From M55B120 sp965549355 (GTDB lineage: Bacteria > Actinomycetota > Humimicrobiia > Humimicrobiales > Humimicrobiaceae): a stretch of 14,038 nucleotides of DNA. This document shows, one piece after another, positions 1 to 7,365 of this stretch; position 1 is the stretch's first letter; each line of letters begins with the position of its first letter. A program made the position numbers and the translations under genes. The stretch is taken from the NCBI GenBank assembly GCA_965549355.1, contig CBEVGD010000042.1:1-14038 (forward strand), written 5' to 3'. Below the pieces are notes generated by a model that searched no databases, was not told where the DNA came from, and was given only the letters and a program-made list of their open reading frames with translations.

Positions 1-108
1 CAGGGGAAGGAAATAGATATTTTGTTAAAAGCTGGTACCATAAAAGCTAAAGTAGCAAATATAATTTTTAAAAAGTTAAAGTCAGGAAAAAAAAGTGAAG
101 ATCAATGA
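1..108 (+). CDS. xseA: Exodeoxyribonuclease VII large subunit, C-terminal end (partial)
   Basis: An open frame runs from base 1 to a TGA at 106-108 and encodes only the last 35 residues; the rest lies upstream of the window. The piece reads like the end of XseA, with a 'IDILLKAGTIKAKV' stretch matching the family's C-terminal beta segment, then a Lys-rich tail. XseA is the catalytic subunit of exonuclease VII, which degrades single-stranded DNA to oligonucleotides together with XseB. The identification rests on this short tail and on xseB starting inside its last codons (14-nt overlap), the classic arrangement for translational coupling of the two subunits. Confidence 0.75.
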   Translation, partial: QGKEIDILLKAGTIKAKVANIIFKKLKSGKKSEDQ

Positions 109-334
109 TTTGAATTTTGAAGAAGCTCTCAGTAAGCTTGAAGAAGCAGTCGGGGAATTGGAAAAAGAAGATATTACTCTTGAAGATTCTATGCAAAAAT
201 TTGAGCAGGGAATAAAATTATCCTCGCATTGCCTGAGAAAACTTAATGAAGCTGAGGAAAAAATCGAAGAACTTACGAGATCCGAAGATGGAAAGCTTGT
301 TACGAGAGAACTTGAAGTAGATACGGACTCTTAA
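95..334 (+). CDS. xseB: Exodeoxyribonuclease VII small subunit
   Basis: This encodes a 79-residue acidic, helical protein of the usual XseB size (about 60-85 aa). The N-terminal 'NFEEALSKLEEAVGELE' followed by 'DITLEDSMQKFEQGIKL' is the hallmark two-helix XseB pattern, and the C-terminal part is a Glu/Lys-rich helix ('LNEAEEKIEEL'). XseB binds the long helical region of XseA and is needed for the active nuclease in the cytoplasm. The start is a GTG at 95, inside the end of xseA, preceded by an AGGA-containing purine stretch at about 84-94; no later start would keep the conserved first helix. It is probably transcribed from upstream with xseA and not with the cell-wall genes. Confidence 0.93.
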   Translation: MKINDLNFEEALSKLEEAVGELEKEDITLEDSMQKFEQGIKLSSHCLRKLNEAEEKIEELTRSEDGKLVTRELEVDTDS

Positions 335-343
335 ACCTATAAT

Positions 344-396
344 ACCATATATTGTATGATATTATCTTATTGTTCTACCATATAACAATATATGGT
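344..396. repeat. Nested perfect inverted repeats in the xseB-mraZ gap
   Basis: ACCATATATTGT (344-355) is an exact inverted repeat of ACAATATATGGT (385-396), separated by 29 bp. Inside it, ACCATAT (377-383) also pairs perfectly with ATATGGT (390-396) over a 6-base loop, so the right arm can form two mutually exclusive hairpins. The stems are AT-rich and no T-run follows closely, so this is not a convincing intrinsic terminator. It could be a protein-binding palindrome or a weak transcription barrier after xseB; the role is unknown. Confidence 0.5.
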
Positions 397-451
397 TGAA
401 TATTATTATTAATCAAATAGTATATTAAACAATAATATATATTTCCATATA

Positions 452-495
452 TTTTTTTAAAAAAAGTTTACAAAACATATATAGTATGGTATCTT
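452..495 (+). promoter_or_regulatory. Probable sigma-70-type promoter of the dcw operon with A/T-tract UP-like element
   Basis: TTTACA at 467-472 (five of six to the TTGACA -35 box) is followed after exactly 17 bp by TATCTT at 490-495 (four of six to TATAAT). Directly upstream is a perfect 14-bp palindrome of seven T then seven A (452-465), where an A/T-rich UP element would sit. Transcription would begin near 502, leaving a leader of roughly 80 nt before mraZ. Repeated TGG boxes overlap the -10 and start site. Boxes and spacing are read from the sequence; promoter activity is inferred. Confidence 0.55.
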
Positions 496-522
496 ATTGG
501 TGTGATGTGGGGGAAAGTGGTG
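487..522 (+). promoter_or_regulatory. Putative MraZ operator: 10-11 bp-phased TGG direct repeats
   Basis: TGGTG (498-502), TGGGG (508-512) and TGGTG (518-522) start exactly 10 bp apart, and a weaker TGGTA lies 11 bp before them at 487-491. MraZ proteins are known to bind several direct TGGGN-type boxes separated by about 5 nt just upstream of their own gene. The array has that period and position and covers the predicted -10 and start site, which fits autorepression. The box sequence TGGKG differs slightly from the enterobacterial consensus. Binding by this MraZ is inferred. Confidence 0.65.
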
Positions 523-583
523 AGAATATAGATAGTTTTCCCACTATTTTGGTAAAAATGGTTAGCTGAATAGAGGCTATTGA

Positions 584-1018
584 ATGTTTTTAGGTGAACA
601 TCACAGGACAATAGATAATAAGGGCAGGATATTTATCCCTGCAAAGTTCAGAGAAGAACTAATAAAAGGGATCATAATCACCAAAGGATTTGATGAGAAA
701 TGCCTATTTTTATTTTCCAGGGAAGGCTGGAAGAGAATACAGGATAAGATACTGGATAATCCTATGGCAAAGAGAAATACGCAGAAGTTCTCAAGGTGGT
801 TCTTCTCCTCAGCTACCATGGAGAGTATCGATCAACAGGGGAGGACGAGAATACCCCAAAATTTGATTGAACATGCTAATTTGAAAAAAGATATAGTCCT
901 TGTCGGAGTTTCAGACAGAGCAGAAATATGGTCAGAGGAAAATTGGGATAAATATTATGACCAGACTGATTCCCAGTTTACCGGGGACCAGAATGCATTT
1001 GAAGAATTAGGATTCTAA
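584..1018 (+). CDS. mraZ: Transcriptional regulator MraZ
   Basis: This is a 144-residue protein of normal MraZ length. It has two SpoVT-AbrB-like DNA-binding repeats: the first around residues 5-50 with 'GRIFIPAKFREEL', the second around 77-125 with 'DQQGRTRIP' and 'LVGVSDRAEIW'. MraZ forms a ring-shaped oligomer that binds direct repeats in the mraZ promoter and represses the division/cell-wall operon; it is the usual first gene of the cluster. The ATG at 584 has an AGAGG ribosome-binding site at 572-576 with 7-nt spacing, and the protein begins with the family's typical 'MFLGE'. The phased TGG boxes at 487-522 are its likely operator. rsmH follows after 15 bp. Confidence 0.96.
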   Translation: MFLGEHHRTIDNKGRIFIPAKFREELIKGIIITKGFDEKCLFLFSREGWKRIQDKILDNPMAKRNTQKFSRWFFSSATMESIDQQGRTRIPQNLIEHANLKKDIVLVGVSDRAEIWSEENWDKYYDQTDSQFTGDQNAFEELGF

Positions 1019-1033
1019 TAAGTGTTGTTTTAA

Positions 1034-1987
1034 ATGAAATTAGAAGAGTTTCATATTCCTGTTCTGCTGCATGAAGTATTGCAGTATTTAAGCCCGAAAA
1101 AGGGTGATATAGTTTTTGACGGGACGCTTGGCGGTGCGGGTCATACTGTAGAAATAATTAAAGCAATTGCCCCCACAGGCAAAGTAATTGGAGTTGAACT
1201 TCATAGCCAGACTTTAAGCACCGCCGCCAGAAAATTAGGGTCGCTTAGCGGGAGCATGATCCCGGTAAATGACAATTTTGTAAATATTAGGGAAATATTA
1301 AAAAAGCTCGGGATCGCAGGTGTGAATGGGATATTGCTTGATCTGGGTCTGTCTTCCTTTCTGATAGAGCATTCTGGAAGGGGATTCAGTTATGTAAGGG
1401 ATGAGAAGCTGGACATGAGATTTTCCAGCAAGCAGCAGTTAGATGCATTCGAAATAGTTAATAATTACTCTACAGAGAAGCTTAGTGAGATATTTAAGAA
1501 ATATGGCGAGGAAAGGTTTTCCGGCCGTATTGCATGGAACATTGAAAAGAAGAGAAAAGAAAGAACCATAAGCACGACTGGAGAGCTGGCCAAAATAATT
1601 AGAGATTCAATACCTGGTAAGTATGCCGGAAAGAGAAAAGGAAATCCTGCAAAAAGAGTTTTTCAGGCTATAAGGATAGAAGTAAACGGAGAGCTGGATA
1701 ATCTGGACACAGCTATAACAGATGGTTTTGGAGCCCTGGAGGGCGGAGGAAGGATGGTCATAATCTCATACCATTCTTTAGAAGACAGATTGGTAAAGAA
1801 GAGGTTCAGAGATTATGAAGGAGTGTGCAAATGCCCCCCGGGATTGCCGGTGTGTAAATGTGGAGTTAAAAAAAGGGCAAAACTCCTGACAAAAGGAGCG
1901 GTGTTTCCTTCTCAGCAGGAGAAAGAAAGAAACCCCAGGTCCGGAAGTGCAAGACTCCGGGCATTAGAGAAAGTAAAACAAGTATGA
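1034..1987 (+). CDS. rsmH: 16S rRNA (cytosine(1402)-N(4))-methyltransferase RsmH (MraW)
   Basis: RsmH uses S-adenosylmethionine to N4-methylate C1402 of 16S rRNA in the ribosomal P site. The 317-residue product has the expected family length. It opens with 'HIPVLLHEVL', then the SAM-binding loop 'DGTLGGAGHT' (about residues 30-39), the 'LLDLGLSS' and 'GRGFSY' motifs (about 104-123), 'NPAKRVFQAIRIEVNGEL' near 205-222, and 'ISYHSLEDRLVK' near 243-254. A Cys-rich piece, 'CKCPPGLPVCKC', precedes the usual basic tail ending in 'SARLRALEK'. No strong Shine-Dalgarno sequence precedes the ATG, so translation may depend on mraZ just upstream. Its stop overlaps the start of the ftsL-like gene (ATGA), pointing to coupling. 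Confidence 0.96.
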   Translation: MKLEEFHIPVLLHEVLQYLSPKKGDIVFDGTLGGAGHTVEIIKAIAPTGKVIGVELHSQTLSTAARKLGSLSGSMIPVNDNFVNIREILKKLGIAGVNGILLDLGLSSFLIEHSGRGFSYVRDEKLDMRFSSKQQLDAFEIVNNYSTEKLSEIFKKYGEERFSGRIAWNIEKKRKERTISTTGELAKIIRDSIPGKYAGKRKGNPAKRVFQAIRIEVNGELDNLDTAITDGFGALEGGGRMVIISYHSLEDRLVKKRFRDYEGVCKCPPGLPVCKCGVKKRAKLLTKGAVFPSQQEKERNPRSGSARLRALEKVKQV

Positions 1988-2517
1988 GATCTATGGAGGC
2001 AAGAAAACTTAATAGCACCAGCGGGCACACTCTGTATCTTGTTGGAGGAAACGATGCAAGGAAACCGGCTGGACAGATGCTGTATGGAAATAACGGCCTT
2101 TTCCATATAATGGTCATAGTAATACTTTTTGCATGCCTGGGACTGCTTTCAGGTGTCGGTCTCAAGATCCAGAACATAAATTATCAGAAAAGTATTTTTG
2201 AGCTTAATGAAATGATTTCTATTGAGGAAGATAGGGGTGATAGGCTCAATCTTGAGATCTCATCGCTAAAAACACCTTCCAGAATTCTGGCAGCTGCGGA
2301 GAGTGAGCTTGAGATGCAGCCTGGCAGAGGGTTTGAAGTCATTGGGTTATCAGGGCAGAGCATAAATAATAATGAGAAGATATTTAATTATATCTTAAGG
2401 GAGAACACGCCAGTCGCGATGACGGAAAACTATGATAGTCTTCTTGGGATGATATATTATGTTCAGGACATAGTGCTGGTAGTATCAGAAAGTGTATTGA
2501 CATTTTTTATACCATAG
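1984..2517 (+). CDS. ftsL: FtsL-like septum formation protein with extended C-terminus
   Basis: This is a 177-residue bitopic membrane protein. Residues 1-38 are a polar cytoplasmic tail, 39-60 one membrane helix, and 61-97 a short heptad-like helix rich in Leu, Glu and Ile. After that comes 'PSRILAAAESELEMQPGRG' (98-116), which resembles the 'IE.iA..eLGM..P' end of FtsL. FtsL pairs with DivIC/FtsB and helps activate FtsW-FtsI at the septum. Position between rsmH and the division PBP supports the call, since FtsL sequences are too divergent for similarity alone. It is longer than usual FtsL (about 90-130 aa): residues 120-177 form an extra tail ending in a hydrophobic stretch (about 152-177). 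The ATG overlaps the rsmH stop; another ATG at 1993 is possible. Confidence 0.75.
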   Translation: MRSMEARKLNSTSGHTLYLVGGNDARKPAGQMLYGNNGLFHIMVIVILFACLGLLSGVGLKIQNINYQKSIFELNEMISIEEDRGDRLNLEISSLKTPSRILAAAESELEMQPGRGFEVIGLSGQSINNNEKIFNYILRENTPVAMTENYDSLLGMIYYVQDIVLVVSESVLTFFIP

Positions 2518-2533
2518 ATAGATATGTAAGAAA

Positions 2534-4252
2534 ATGACCGGAAAAATAAATAATTTCAAGGTAAACAGGAGAAGAATATATTTCCTGTTTATTTTATTTT
2601 TAATAGCATTTTCACTTATTTCATACAGGCTGGTCTCTATTCAGTATCTGGATGCATCAAAATATCGGACCTATGCTCAGTTTCAGCACATGGGTGAATT
2701 TGAGCTGTATTCAAAAAGAGGAAAAATACTTGACAGAAATGGAAATGAACTTGCCGTAAGCCTGATAGAAAAGACAGTATATGCAAATCCGAAGGAAATA
2801 GAGGATCCGGGATATGTTTCTGACTTGATCTCAGAGATACTCGGGATCGACAGGAATAATCTTGAAAAAAAATTATTGGATAAAACATTGGGATTTGTAT
2901 ATATCGAAAGAAAGATAGGCTCAGAAGAAGCAAACAAAATAGCCCGGTTAATAGCCCGGTTAGATCTAAAAGGGATATACATGCAGGATGAAAGCAAGAG
3001 ATATTATCCCCAGTATGAACTCGCAGGTGCAATTATTGGATTTACCGGTACAGATGGTAATGGGCTCTATGGAATAGAAATAGAATATGAAAGCACATTG
3101 CGGGGAGTCAATGGAAGAGCTGAGGCAGAAAAAGATGTTTTGGGCAATATCATACCCGGCAATATAAAAACATATTTGGAGCCCGTAGACGGGAAAGACA
3201 TAACCCTGACACTTGATTCACAAATACAGTATATAACTGAAAAAAGTCTTGCGGCAGCAGTTGAAAAATACAATGCCCCGGGAGCAGTAGCAATAGTAAT
3301 GGATCCTAAAAATGGAGAGATACTGGCCATGGCATCTTATCCCGGTTTTGATCCCAATGATTATCAGGATTATGATGAGTATTCATATAAGCCTGCAGGG
3401 ATATCCTTCACATATGAACCCGGATCGACTTTTAAGGTCATAAATATTGCTTCTGCACTTGAAAACAATACTGTAGGAAAAGAACAAGTCTTCAATCTCC
3501 CACCTTACATACAGGTAAGCGACAGGGTCATAAGGGAGATCTTCCGGACCGGGAATATCCAGTATTCGACAAAAGAAATAATCCAACATTCAAGCAATAT
3601 AGGTGCAGTTGTCGTGGCTCTGAGCATGGGTGACAGACTTTATTGGGAAGGTATCAAAAGATTTGGTTTCGGAGAAAGGACCGGTATAGAGCTGCCGGGC
3701 GAAGAAAATGGCATAGTGCATGATTATACGACCTGGCCGGCTTCGACGATCGGCGCTCTTGCAATAGGCCAGAGCATTTCAGTCACACCGCTCCAGCTTC
3801 TCAGGGCTGTATGTTGCATAGCAAATGGCGGATATCTTGTTAATCCGACCATAATAAAGGAGACAGGGCTCGGAGCGGCACAGGATCCGGAATCTGGCGA
3901 TGGGGGAGGCGACCGCATTATAAGCGAAGAGACGGCCCGGGCAGTAAAGGACATGATGCTTGCAGTAGTAGAGGATGGAACAGGTAAAAACGCACAGATA
4001 GAAGATGTCAGCGTATGCGGGAAAACCGGAACTGCGGAAAAAGTAAATCAGAATGGAAGAGGATATAGCGAAGGCAGGAGTATCACCTCTTTTGTCGGAT
4101 TCGCCCCCTATGAAAATCCTGAAATAGCAATAATAATCGTAGTTGATGAACCGCAGGGACCCGAAAGGACCGTGTGGGGCGGAACTGTAGCGGCTCCGGT
4201 TTTTAAGGAGATAATGAAATATTCATTGGAGCGTATTAAAGTTTTCAAATGA
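2534..4252 (+). CDS. ftsI: Division-specific peptidoglycan D,D-transpeptidase (class B PBP, FtsI/PBP2b type)
   Basis: This class B penicillin-binding protein cross-links septal peptidoglycan with its active site outside the membrane. The 572-residue product has a short basic cytoplasmic tail, one membrane anchor (about 14-33), and a dimerisation domain starting with 'RGKILDRNG' (62-70). The transpeptidase domain carries all three catalytic motifs: S298-T-F-K301, S353-S-N355 and K497-T-G-T500. It ends shortly after the transpeptidase fold ('GGTVAAPVFKEI'), with no PASTA repeats, unlike many Firmicutes SpoVD or actinobacterial homologues. It lies 16 bp after ftsL, and its glycosyltransferase partner is probably the FtsW encoded further down. 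The upstream ribosome-binding site is weak. Class B identity is firm; the division role rests on position. Confidence 0.95.
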   Translation: MTGKINNFKVNRRRIYFLFILFLIAFSLISYRLVSIQYLDASKYRTYAQFQHMGEFELYSKRGKILDRNGNELAVSLIEKTVYANPKEIEDPGYVSDLISEILGIDRNNLEKKLLDKTLGFVYIERKIGSEEANKIARLIARLDLKGIYMQDESKRYYPQYELAGAIIGFTGTDGNGLYGIEIEYESTLRGVNGRAEAEKDVLGNIIPGNIKTYLEPVDGKDITLTLDSQIQYITEKSLAAAVEKYNAPGAVAIVMDPKNGEILAMASYPGFDPNDYQDYDEYSYKPAGISFTYEPGSTFKVINIASALENNTVGKEQVFNLPPYIQVSDRVIREIFRTGNIQYSTKEIIQHSSNIGAVVVALSMGDRLYWEGIKRFGFGERTGIELPGEENGIVHDYTTWPASTIGALAIGQSISVTPLQLLRAVCCIANGGYLVNPTIIKETGLGAAQDPESGDGGGDRIISEETARAVKDMMLAVVEDGTGKNAQIEDVSVCGKTGTAEKVNQNGRGYSEGRSITSFVGFAPYENPEIAIIIVVDEPQGPERTVWGGTVAAPVFKEIMKYSLERIKVFK

Positions 4253-4307
4253 TCTCAAATACAGGAATAATGTATAATTTAATATAAAATAATTAAGTAT
4301 CTATGTC

Positions 4308-4313
4308 AGGGGA
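4308..4313 (+). promoter_or_regulatory. Ribosome-binding site deciding the murE start
   Basis: AGGGGA at 4308-4313 lies 10 nt before the ATG at 4324. The upstream in-frame ATG at 4303 has only AT-rich sequence before it, and this Shine-Dalgarno stretch would lie inside the gene if that start were used. The resulting N-terminus 'MRLKDIL' also matches the usual MurE beginning. Confidence 0.6.
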
Positions 4314-4323
4314 AGACTATTTG

Positions 4324-5826
4324 ATGAGATTAAAAGATATCCTTGAAGGGGTGGCCTGCAAAAAGGTTTATGGCAATACAGATATCCATATAAAGGATAT
4401 TTCCATAAACTCAAAAAAAATTATAAAAGGCGGGCTTTTTGCTGCTGTAAAAGGGTTTAGATCTGATGGGCATGATTTTGTGGGTGAAGCGGTAAGAAAT
4501 GGAGCGATAGCGGTAATAACCAATAAAAAGATGAATACAGATCCGGGGATAGTGCAGATAATCGTGGAAGAGACAAGGGAGATACTTCCCATTATAAGTA
4601 AAAATTTCTTTGGAGATCCTTCAAAGTCTCTGAAAATAATCGGAATAACGGGCACCAATGGAAAGACTACGACATGCTATATAATAGACTCTATATTGAA
4701 AAGCGCCGGCCTAAAAACCTCAATGATCACGACTTACCGGTCCTATATTGATAGAAAGGAAGTCAAGCTTGACAGGACCACTCCTGAGTCGATCGATCTT
4801 CAGAAGTTTTTTGCTGAAAGCGTCAGGAGCGGGGTGCAGTTTGTCAGCATGGAAGTATCATCTCACTCTGTGGATCTTCACCGTGTCGATCATATTGATT
4901 TTGACTATCTTATTTTCACAAACCTTACTCAGGACCATTTAGATTATCACGGGACCCTTGAGAATTATTTTGAGGTAAAATCAAGGCTCTTTAATACCGG
5001 AAACCGGAAACTTTTTGGCAGTGGAAGGGCAATAATAAATATTGATGATAGTTTTGGCAGGAGACTATTTGATATGACCGGAATGGAAAGGACCTCCTAT
5101 TCCATTGATGATCACGGAGCCGATATAAGAGCGTTGGAGATAATAAGTTCTATTTCCGGGTTAAAGATGATGGTGAAAAGAGATAAAAATAGAAATATCA
5201 GGATCAAGACATCGCTTTGCGGCATATTCAATATCTATAATATACTTGCCGCTTCCACTGCATGCTTTGAAGCAGGCATTGATGCCCGCAGTATAATAGC
5301 CGGAATTGAGAAAATGAAAGGTTTTGGGGGAAGGTTTGAAAAAATAGAAAACAGCTCCGGCCCTACGGTGATAGTAGACTATGCGCATACTCCGGACGGT
5401 CTTGAGAATGTGCTGAGTACTGCCAGGGATGTACTGGCCGGTTCGGGAAAGCTTATATCAGTATTTGGATGCGGCGGAGACAGGGATAGGAATAAAAGAA
5501 AAATAATGGGAGGCATATCAGCAAGGCTCGCTGATTATACGATAATAACATCGGATAATCCCCGGTCCGAGGAGCCTGATAGCATAATATCTATGATAGA
5601 AGAAGGATTCATGGGGAAAGGGACGGATAAATACTGCAGGATAATAGACAGAAAAGAGGCGATACTCATGGCGATAGACATTGCACGGCCCTGCGATCTG
5701 GTACTGATAGCGGGCAAGGGACATGAAGATTATCAGGAGTTTGGAAACGGCAGGAGGGTCGCTTTTTGCGACTTTGATATAGTAAGAGAGTATAATGAAA
5801 ACAAGAGAAAAGGTAAAAAATATTAG
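4324..5826 (+). CDS. murE: UDP-N-acetylmuramoyl-L-alanyl-D-glutamate--2,6-diaminopimelate ligase
   Basis: MurE adds the third stem-peptide residue to UDP-MurNAc-L-Ala-D-Glu in the cytoplasm using ATP. The 500-residue product has the N-terminal UDP-binding domain ('SKKIIKGGLFAAVKG', 'DGHDF'), the ATP loop GTNGKTTT at 110-117, the central 'NLTQDHLDYHG' motif, and the lysine that is carbamylated in this family (K219, in 'EVKSRLF'). The C-terminal domain has 'VDYAHTPDGLENVL' and D411-N-P-R414, the signature of enzymes that add meso-diaminopimelate and not lysine. I prefer the ATG at 4324 over the in-frame ATG at 4303 because of the ribosome-binding site and family N-terminus. It sits 71 bp after ftsI and 24 bp before murF, the normal dcw order. 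Confidence 0.96.
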   Translation: MRLKDILEGVACKKVYGNTDIHIKDISINSKKIIKGGLFAAVKGFRSDGHDFVGEAVRNGAIAVITNKKMNTDPGIVQIIVEETREILPIISKNFFGDPSKSLKIIGITGTNGKTTTCYIIDSILKSAGLKTSMITTYRSYIDRKEVKLDRTTPESIDLQKFFAESVRSGVQFVSMEVSSHSVDLHRVDHIDFDYLIFTNLTQDHLDYHGTLENYFEVKSRLFNTGNRKLFGSGRAIINIDDSFGRRLFDMTGMERTSYSIDDHGADIRALEIISSISGLKMMVKRDKNRNIRIKTSLCGIFNIYNILAASTACFEAGIDARSIIAGIEKMKGFGGRFEKIENSSGPTVIVDYAHTPDGLENVLSTARDVLAGSGKLISVFGCGGDRDRNKRKIMGGISARLADYTIITSDNPRSEEPDSIISMIEEGFMGKGTDKYCRIIDRKEAILMAIDIARPCDLVLIAGKGHEDYQEFGNGRRVAFCDFDIVREYNENKRKGKKY

Positions 5827-5850
5827 ATTGCCAGAGAATTAAGATTATTA

Positions 5851-7287
5851 ATGAAGATAAAAGAAAAAATAAAATTTGAAAAAGCGGCCCAATGGACCGG
5901 TTCTTCAATAATATCAGGGGAGCCCGGAGCCTGGATTGAAAATATATCCACTGATACAAGAACACTCAGGGCCGGAGATTTTTTTATTCCTGTAGAAGGG
6001 GAGAATTTTGACGGCCATGATTTTATTGAAGATGCGGTCAGAGCAGGGGCCGGAGGATTTGTCTATGAGAGGAATGCAAGGGAAAGATTAACAAAAATAT
6101 TAAGCGGTCCTAAAAAGAATGGTCCCGGAAGGCTCTTAATCCTTGAAACGGAGCAAAGCCTGGATTTTTTGACCAGACTTGCTGCCAATTACCTGAGGCA
6201 GTTCAAAGCAATTACCATTGGGATCACGGGAAGTGTCGGAAAAACTACCACAAAAAACTTTATTGCCGGTATTTTATCGATAAAATACAATACTGTATAT
6301 ACTCCCGGAAACTTTAATACTGAAATAGGCGTATCCAAAACTATTTTTAATATTGGCGCAGATACGGATTATTTTATAGTCGAACTTGGGATGAGGGGTA
6401 AAAACCAGATAGGTCCGCTTGCTGAGATAAGCAATGTCCGGATAGGAGCCATTACTTTGATCGGTGATTCCCATATGGAGTTTTTTAAGGGCTCAGGGGA
6501 TATAGCGGAGGCAAAGGCGGAAATAGCCGGTCCCGTAAAGAAAAATGGCGGAAAACTTTTTTTAAATGCCGATGATAGGATGGCAGCATTTATCAGGGGT
6601 ATCTCCGGAGCAGATATTATAGAATTTGGAGACAATAATGGAATTGACTATAATTTTGCAAAGACCGGAACCGACAAATGGGGAAGATCCAGTTTTGATC
6701 TTCTCAAGAAAGATAAGATACTGGGCTCCGTGAAGCTTGGCCTTCCGGGACACCACAACCTTTACAATGGATGTCTTGCTGCTGCTATATGTCATTATCT
6801 TGGTGCAGATATGGCTATGATCAAACAGGGTATTGAGAATGCAAAAACGGAGGGGCACAGGATGGAACTTCTTGAATGCTCTGGAATAACTATTCTTGAT
6901 GATTGCTACAATGCGGGCCCCCTTTCTGTCAGATGCGCCATAGACACCCTTTTGCTGATATCTAAGAAAAGCGGCAGGAGGCCGGTTGTAATACTCGGAG
7001 ACATGTTAGAGCTCGGAAGTGCGGCGTGCGGCCTTCATTACGAGATCGGCAATTATTGCGCAAAAAAAGATATTGACGTTTTAATAGCATCAGGTAAACT
7101 GGCAAAAAACATATACAGAGGCTTCAGGGACGGGATCAATAAGACAGAAGGAAGGTCCTGTTTTTATTTTAATGATAAATATGAATTAGAGAAGGGAATC
7201 AAGGGTATCATAGAACCGGGAGACATGGTCCTGATCAAGGGATCCAGGGCCAATAAAATGGAAGATATTATTTCATATTTTCAGTAG
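5851..7287 (+). CDS. murF: UDP-N-acetylmuramoyl-tripeptide--D-alanyl-D-alanine ligase
   Basis: MurF attaches D-Ala-D-Ala to UDP-MurNAc-tripeptide, finishing the cytoplasmic precursor. The 478-residue product begins with the MurF-type N-terminal domain ('ISTDTRTLRAGDFFIPVEGENFDGHDF'-like region, about 32-58). It has the ATP loop GSVGKTT at 127-133, followed by 'GNFNTEIGVSKTIF' and 'ELGMRGKNQIGPLA', both characteristic of MurF. K222 in 'AEAKAEI' occupies the position of the modified lysine of Mur ligases. The C-terminal domain has 'ILDDCYNAGPLSVRCAIDTL' and 'VILGDMLELG', and ends with 'VLIKGSRANKME'. The ribosome-binding site is weak. mraY follows after 78 bp. Confidence 0.96.
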   Translation: MKIKEKIKFEKAAQWTGSSIISGEPGAWIENISTDTRTLRAGDFFIPVEGENFDGHDFIEDAVRAGAGGFVYERNARERLTKILSGPKKNGPGRLLILETEQSLDFLTRLAANYLRQFKAITIGITGSVGKTTTKNFIAGILSIKYNTVYTPGNFNTEIGVSKTIFNIGADTDYFIVELGMRGKNQIGPLAEISNVRIGAITLIGDSHMEFFKGSGDIAEAKAEIAGPVKKNGGKLFLNADDRMAAFIRGISGADIIEFGDNNGIDYNFAKTGTDKWGRSSFDLLKKDKILGSVKLGLPGHHNLYNGCLAAAICHYLGADMAMIKQGIENAKTEGHRMELLECSGITILDDCYNAGPLSVRCAIDTLLLISKKSGRRPVVILGDMLELGSAACGLHYEIGNYCAKKDIDVLIASGKLAKNIYRGFRDGINKTEGRSCFYFNDKYELEKGIKGIIEPGDMVLIKGSRANKMEDIISYFQ

Positions 7288-7365
7288 TAGGACCAGGGAT
7301 GGATGTATTGTTTAATATAATGGGCAAACAGTTAAAAACTAAGAAGCAATAAAGGAGTATTTTTA

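Noticed and set aside
344..396. Rho-independent terminator for xseA-xseB
   Set aside because: The stems are almost all A-T and no T-run follows the right arm; it is reported only as an inverted repeat.
4273..4278. TATAAT in the ftsI-murE gap as a murE promoter
   Set aside because: No reasonable -35 lies 15-19 bp upstream. A similar isolated TATAAT at 7316-7321 before mraY has the same problem.
4748..4942. Short + strand open frame inside murE, and many minus-strand open frames across the mur genes
   Set aside because: They lie wholly inside well-identified genes, have no family resemblance or ribosome-binding site that I could see, and are shadows of the coding frame.
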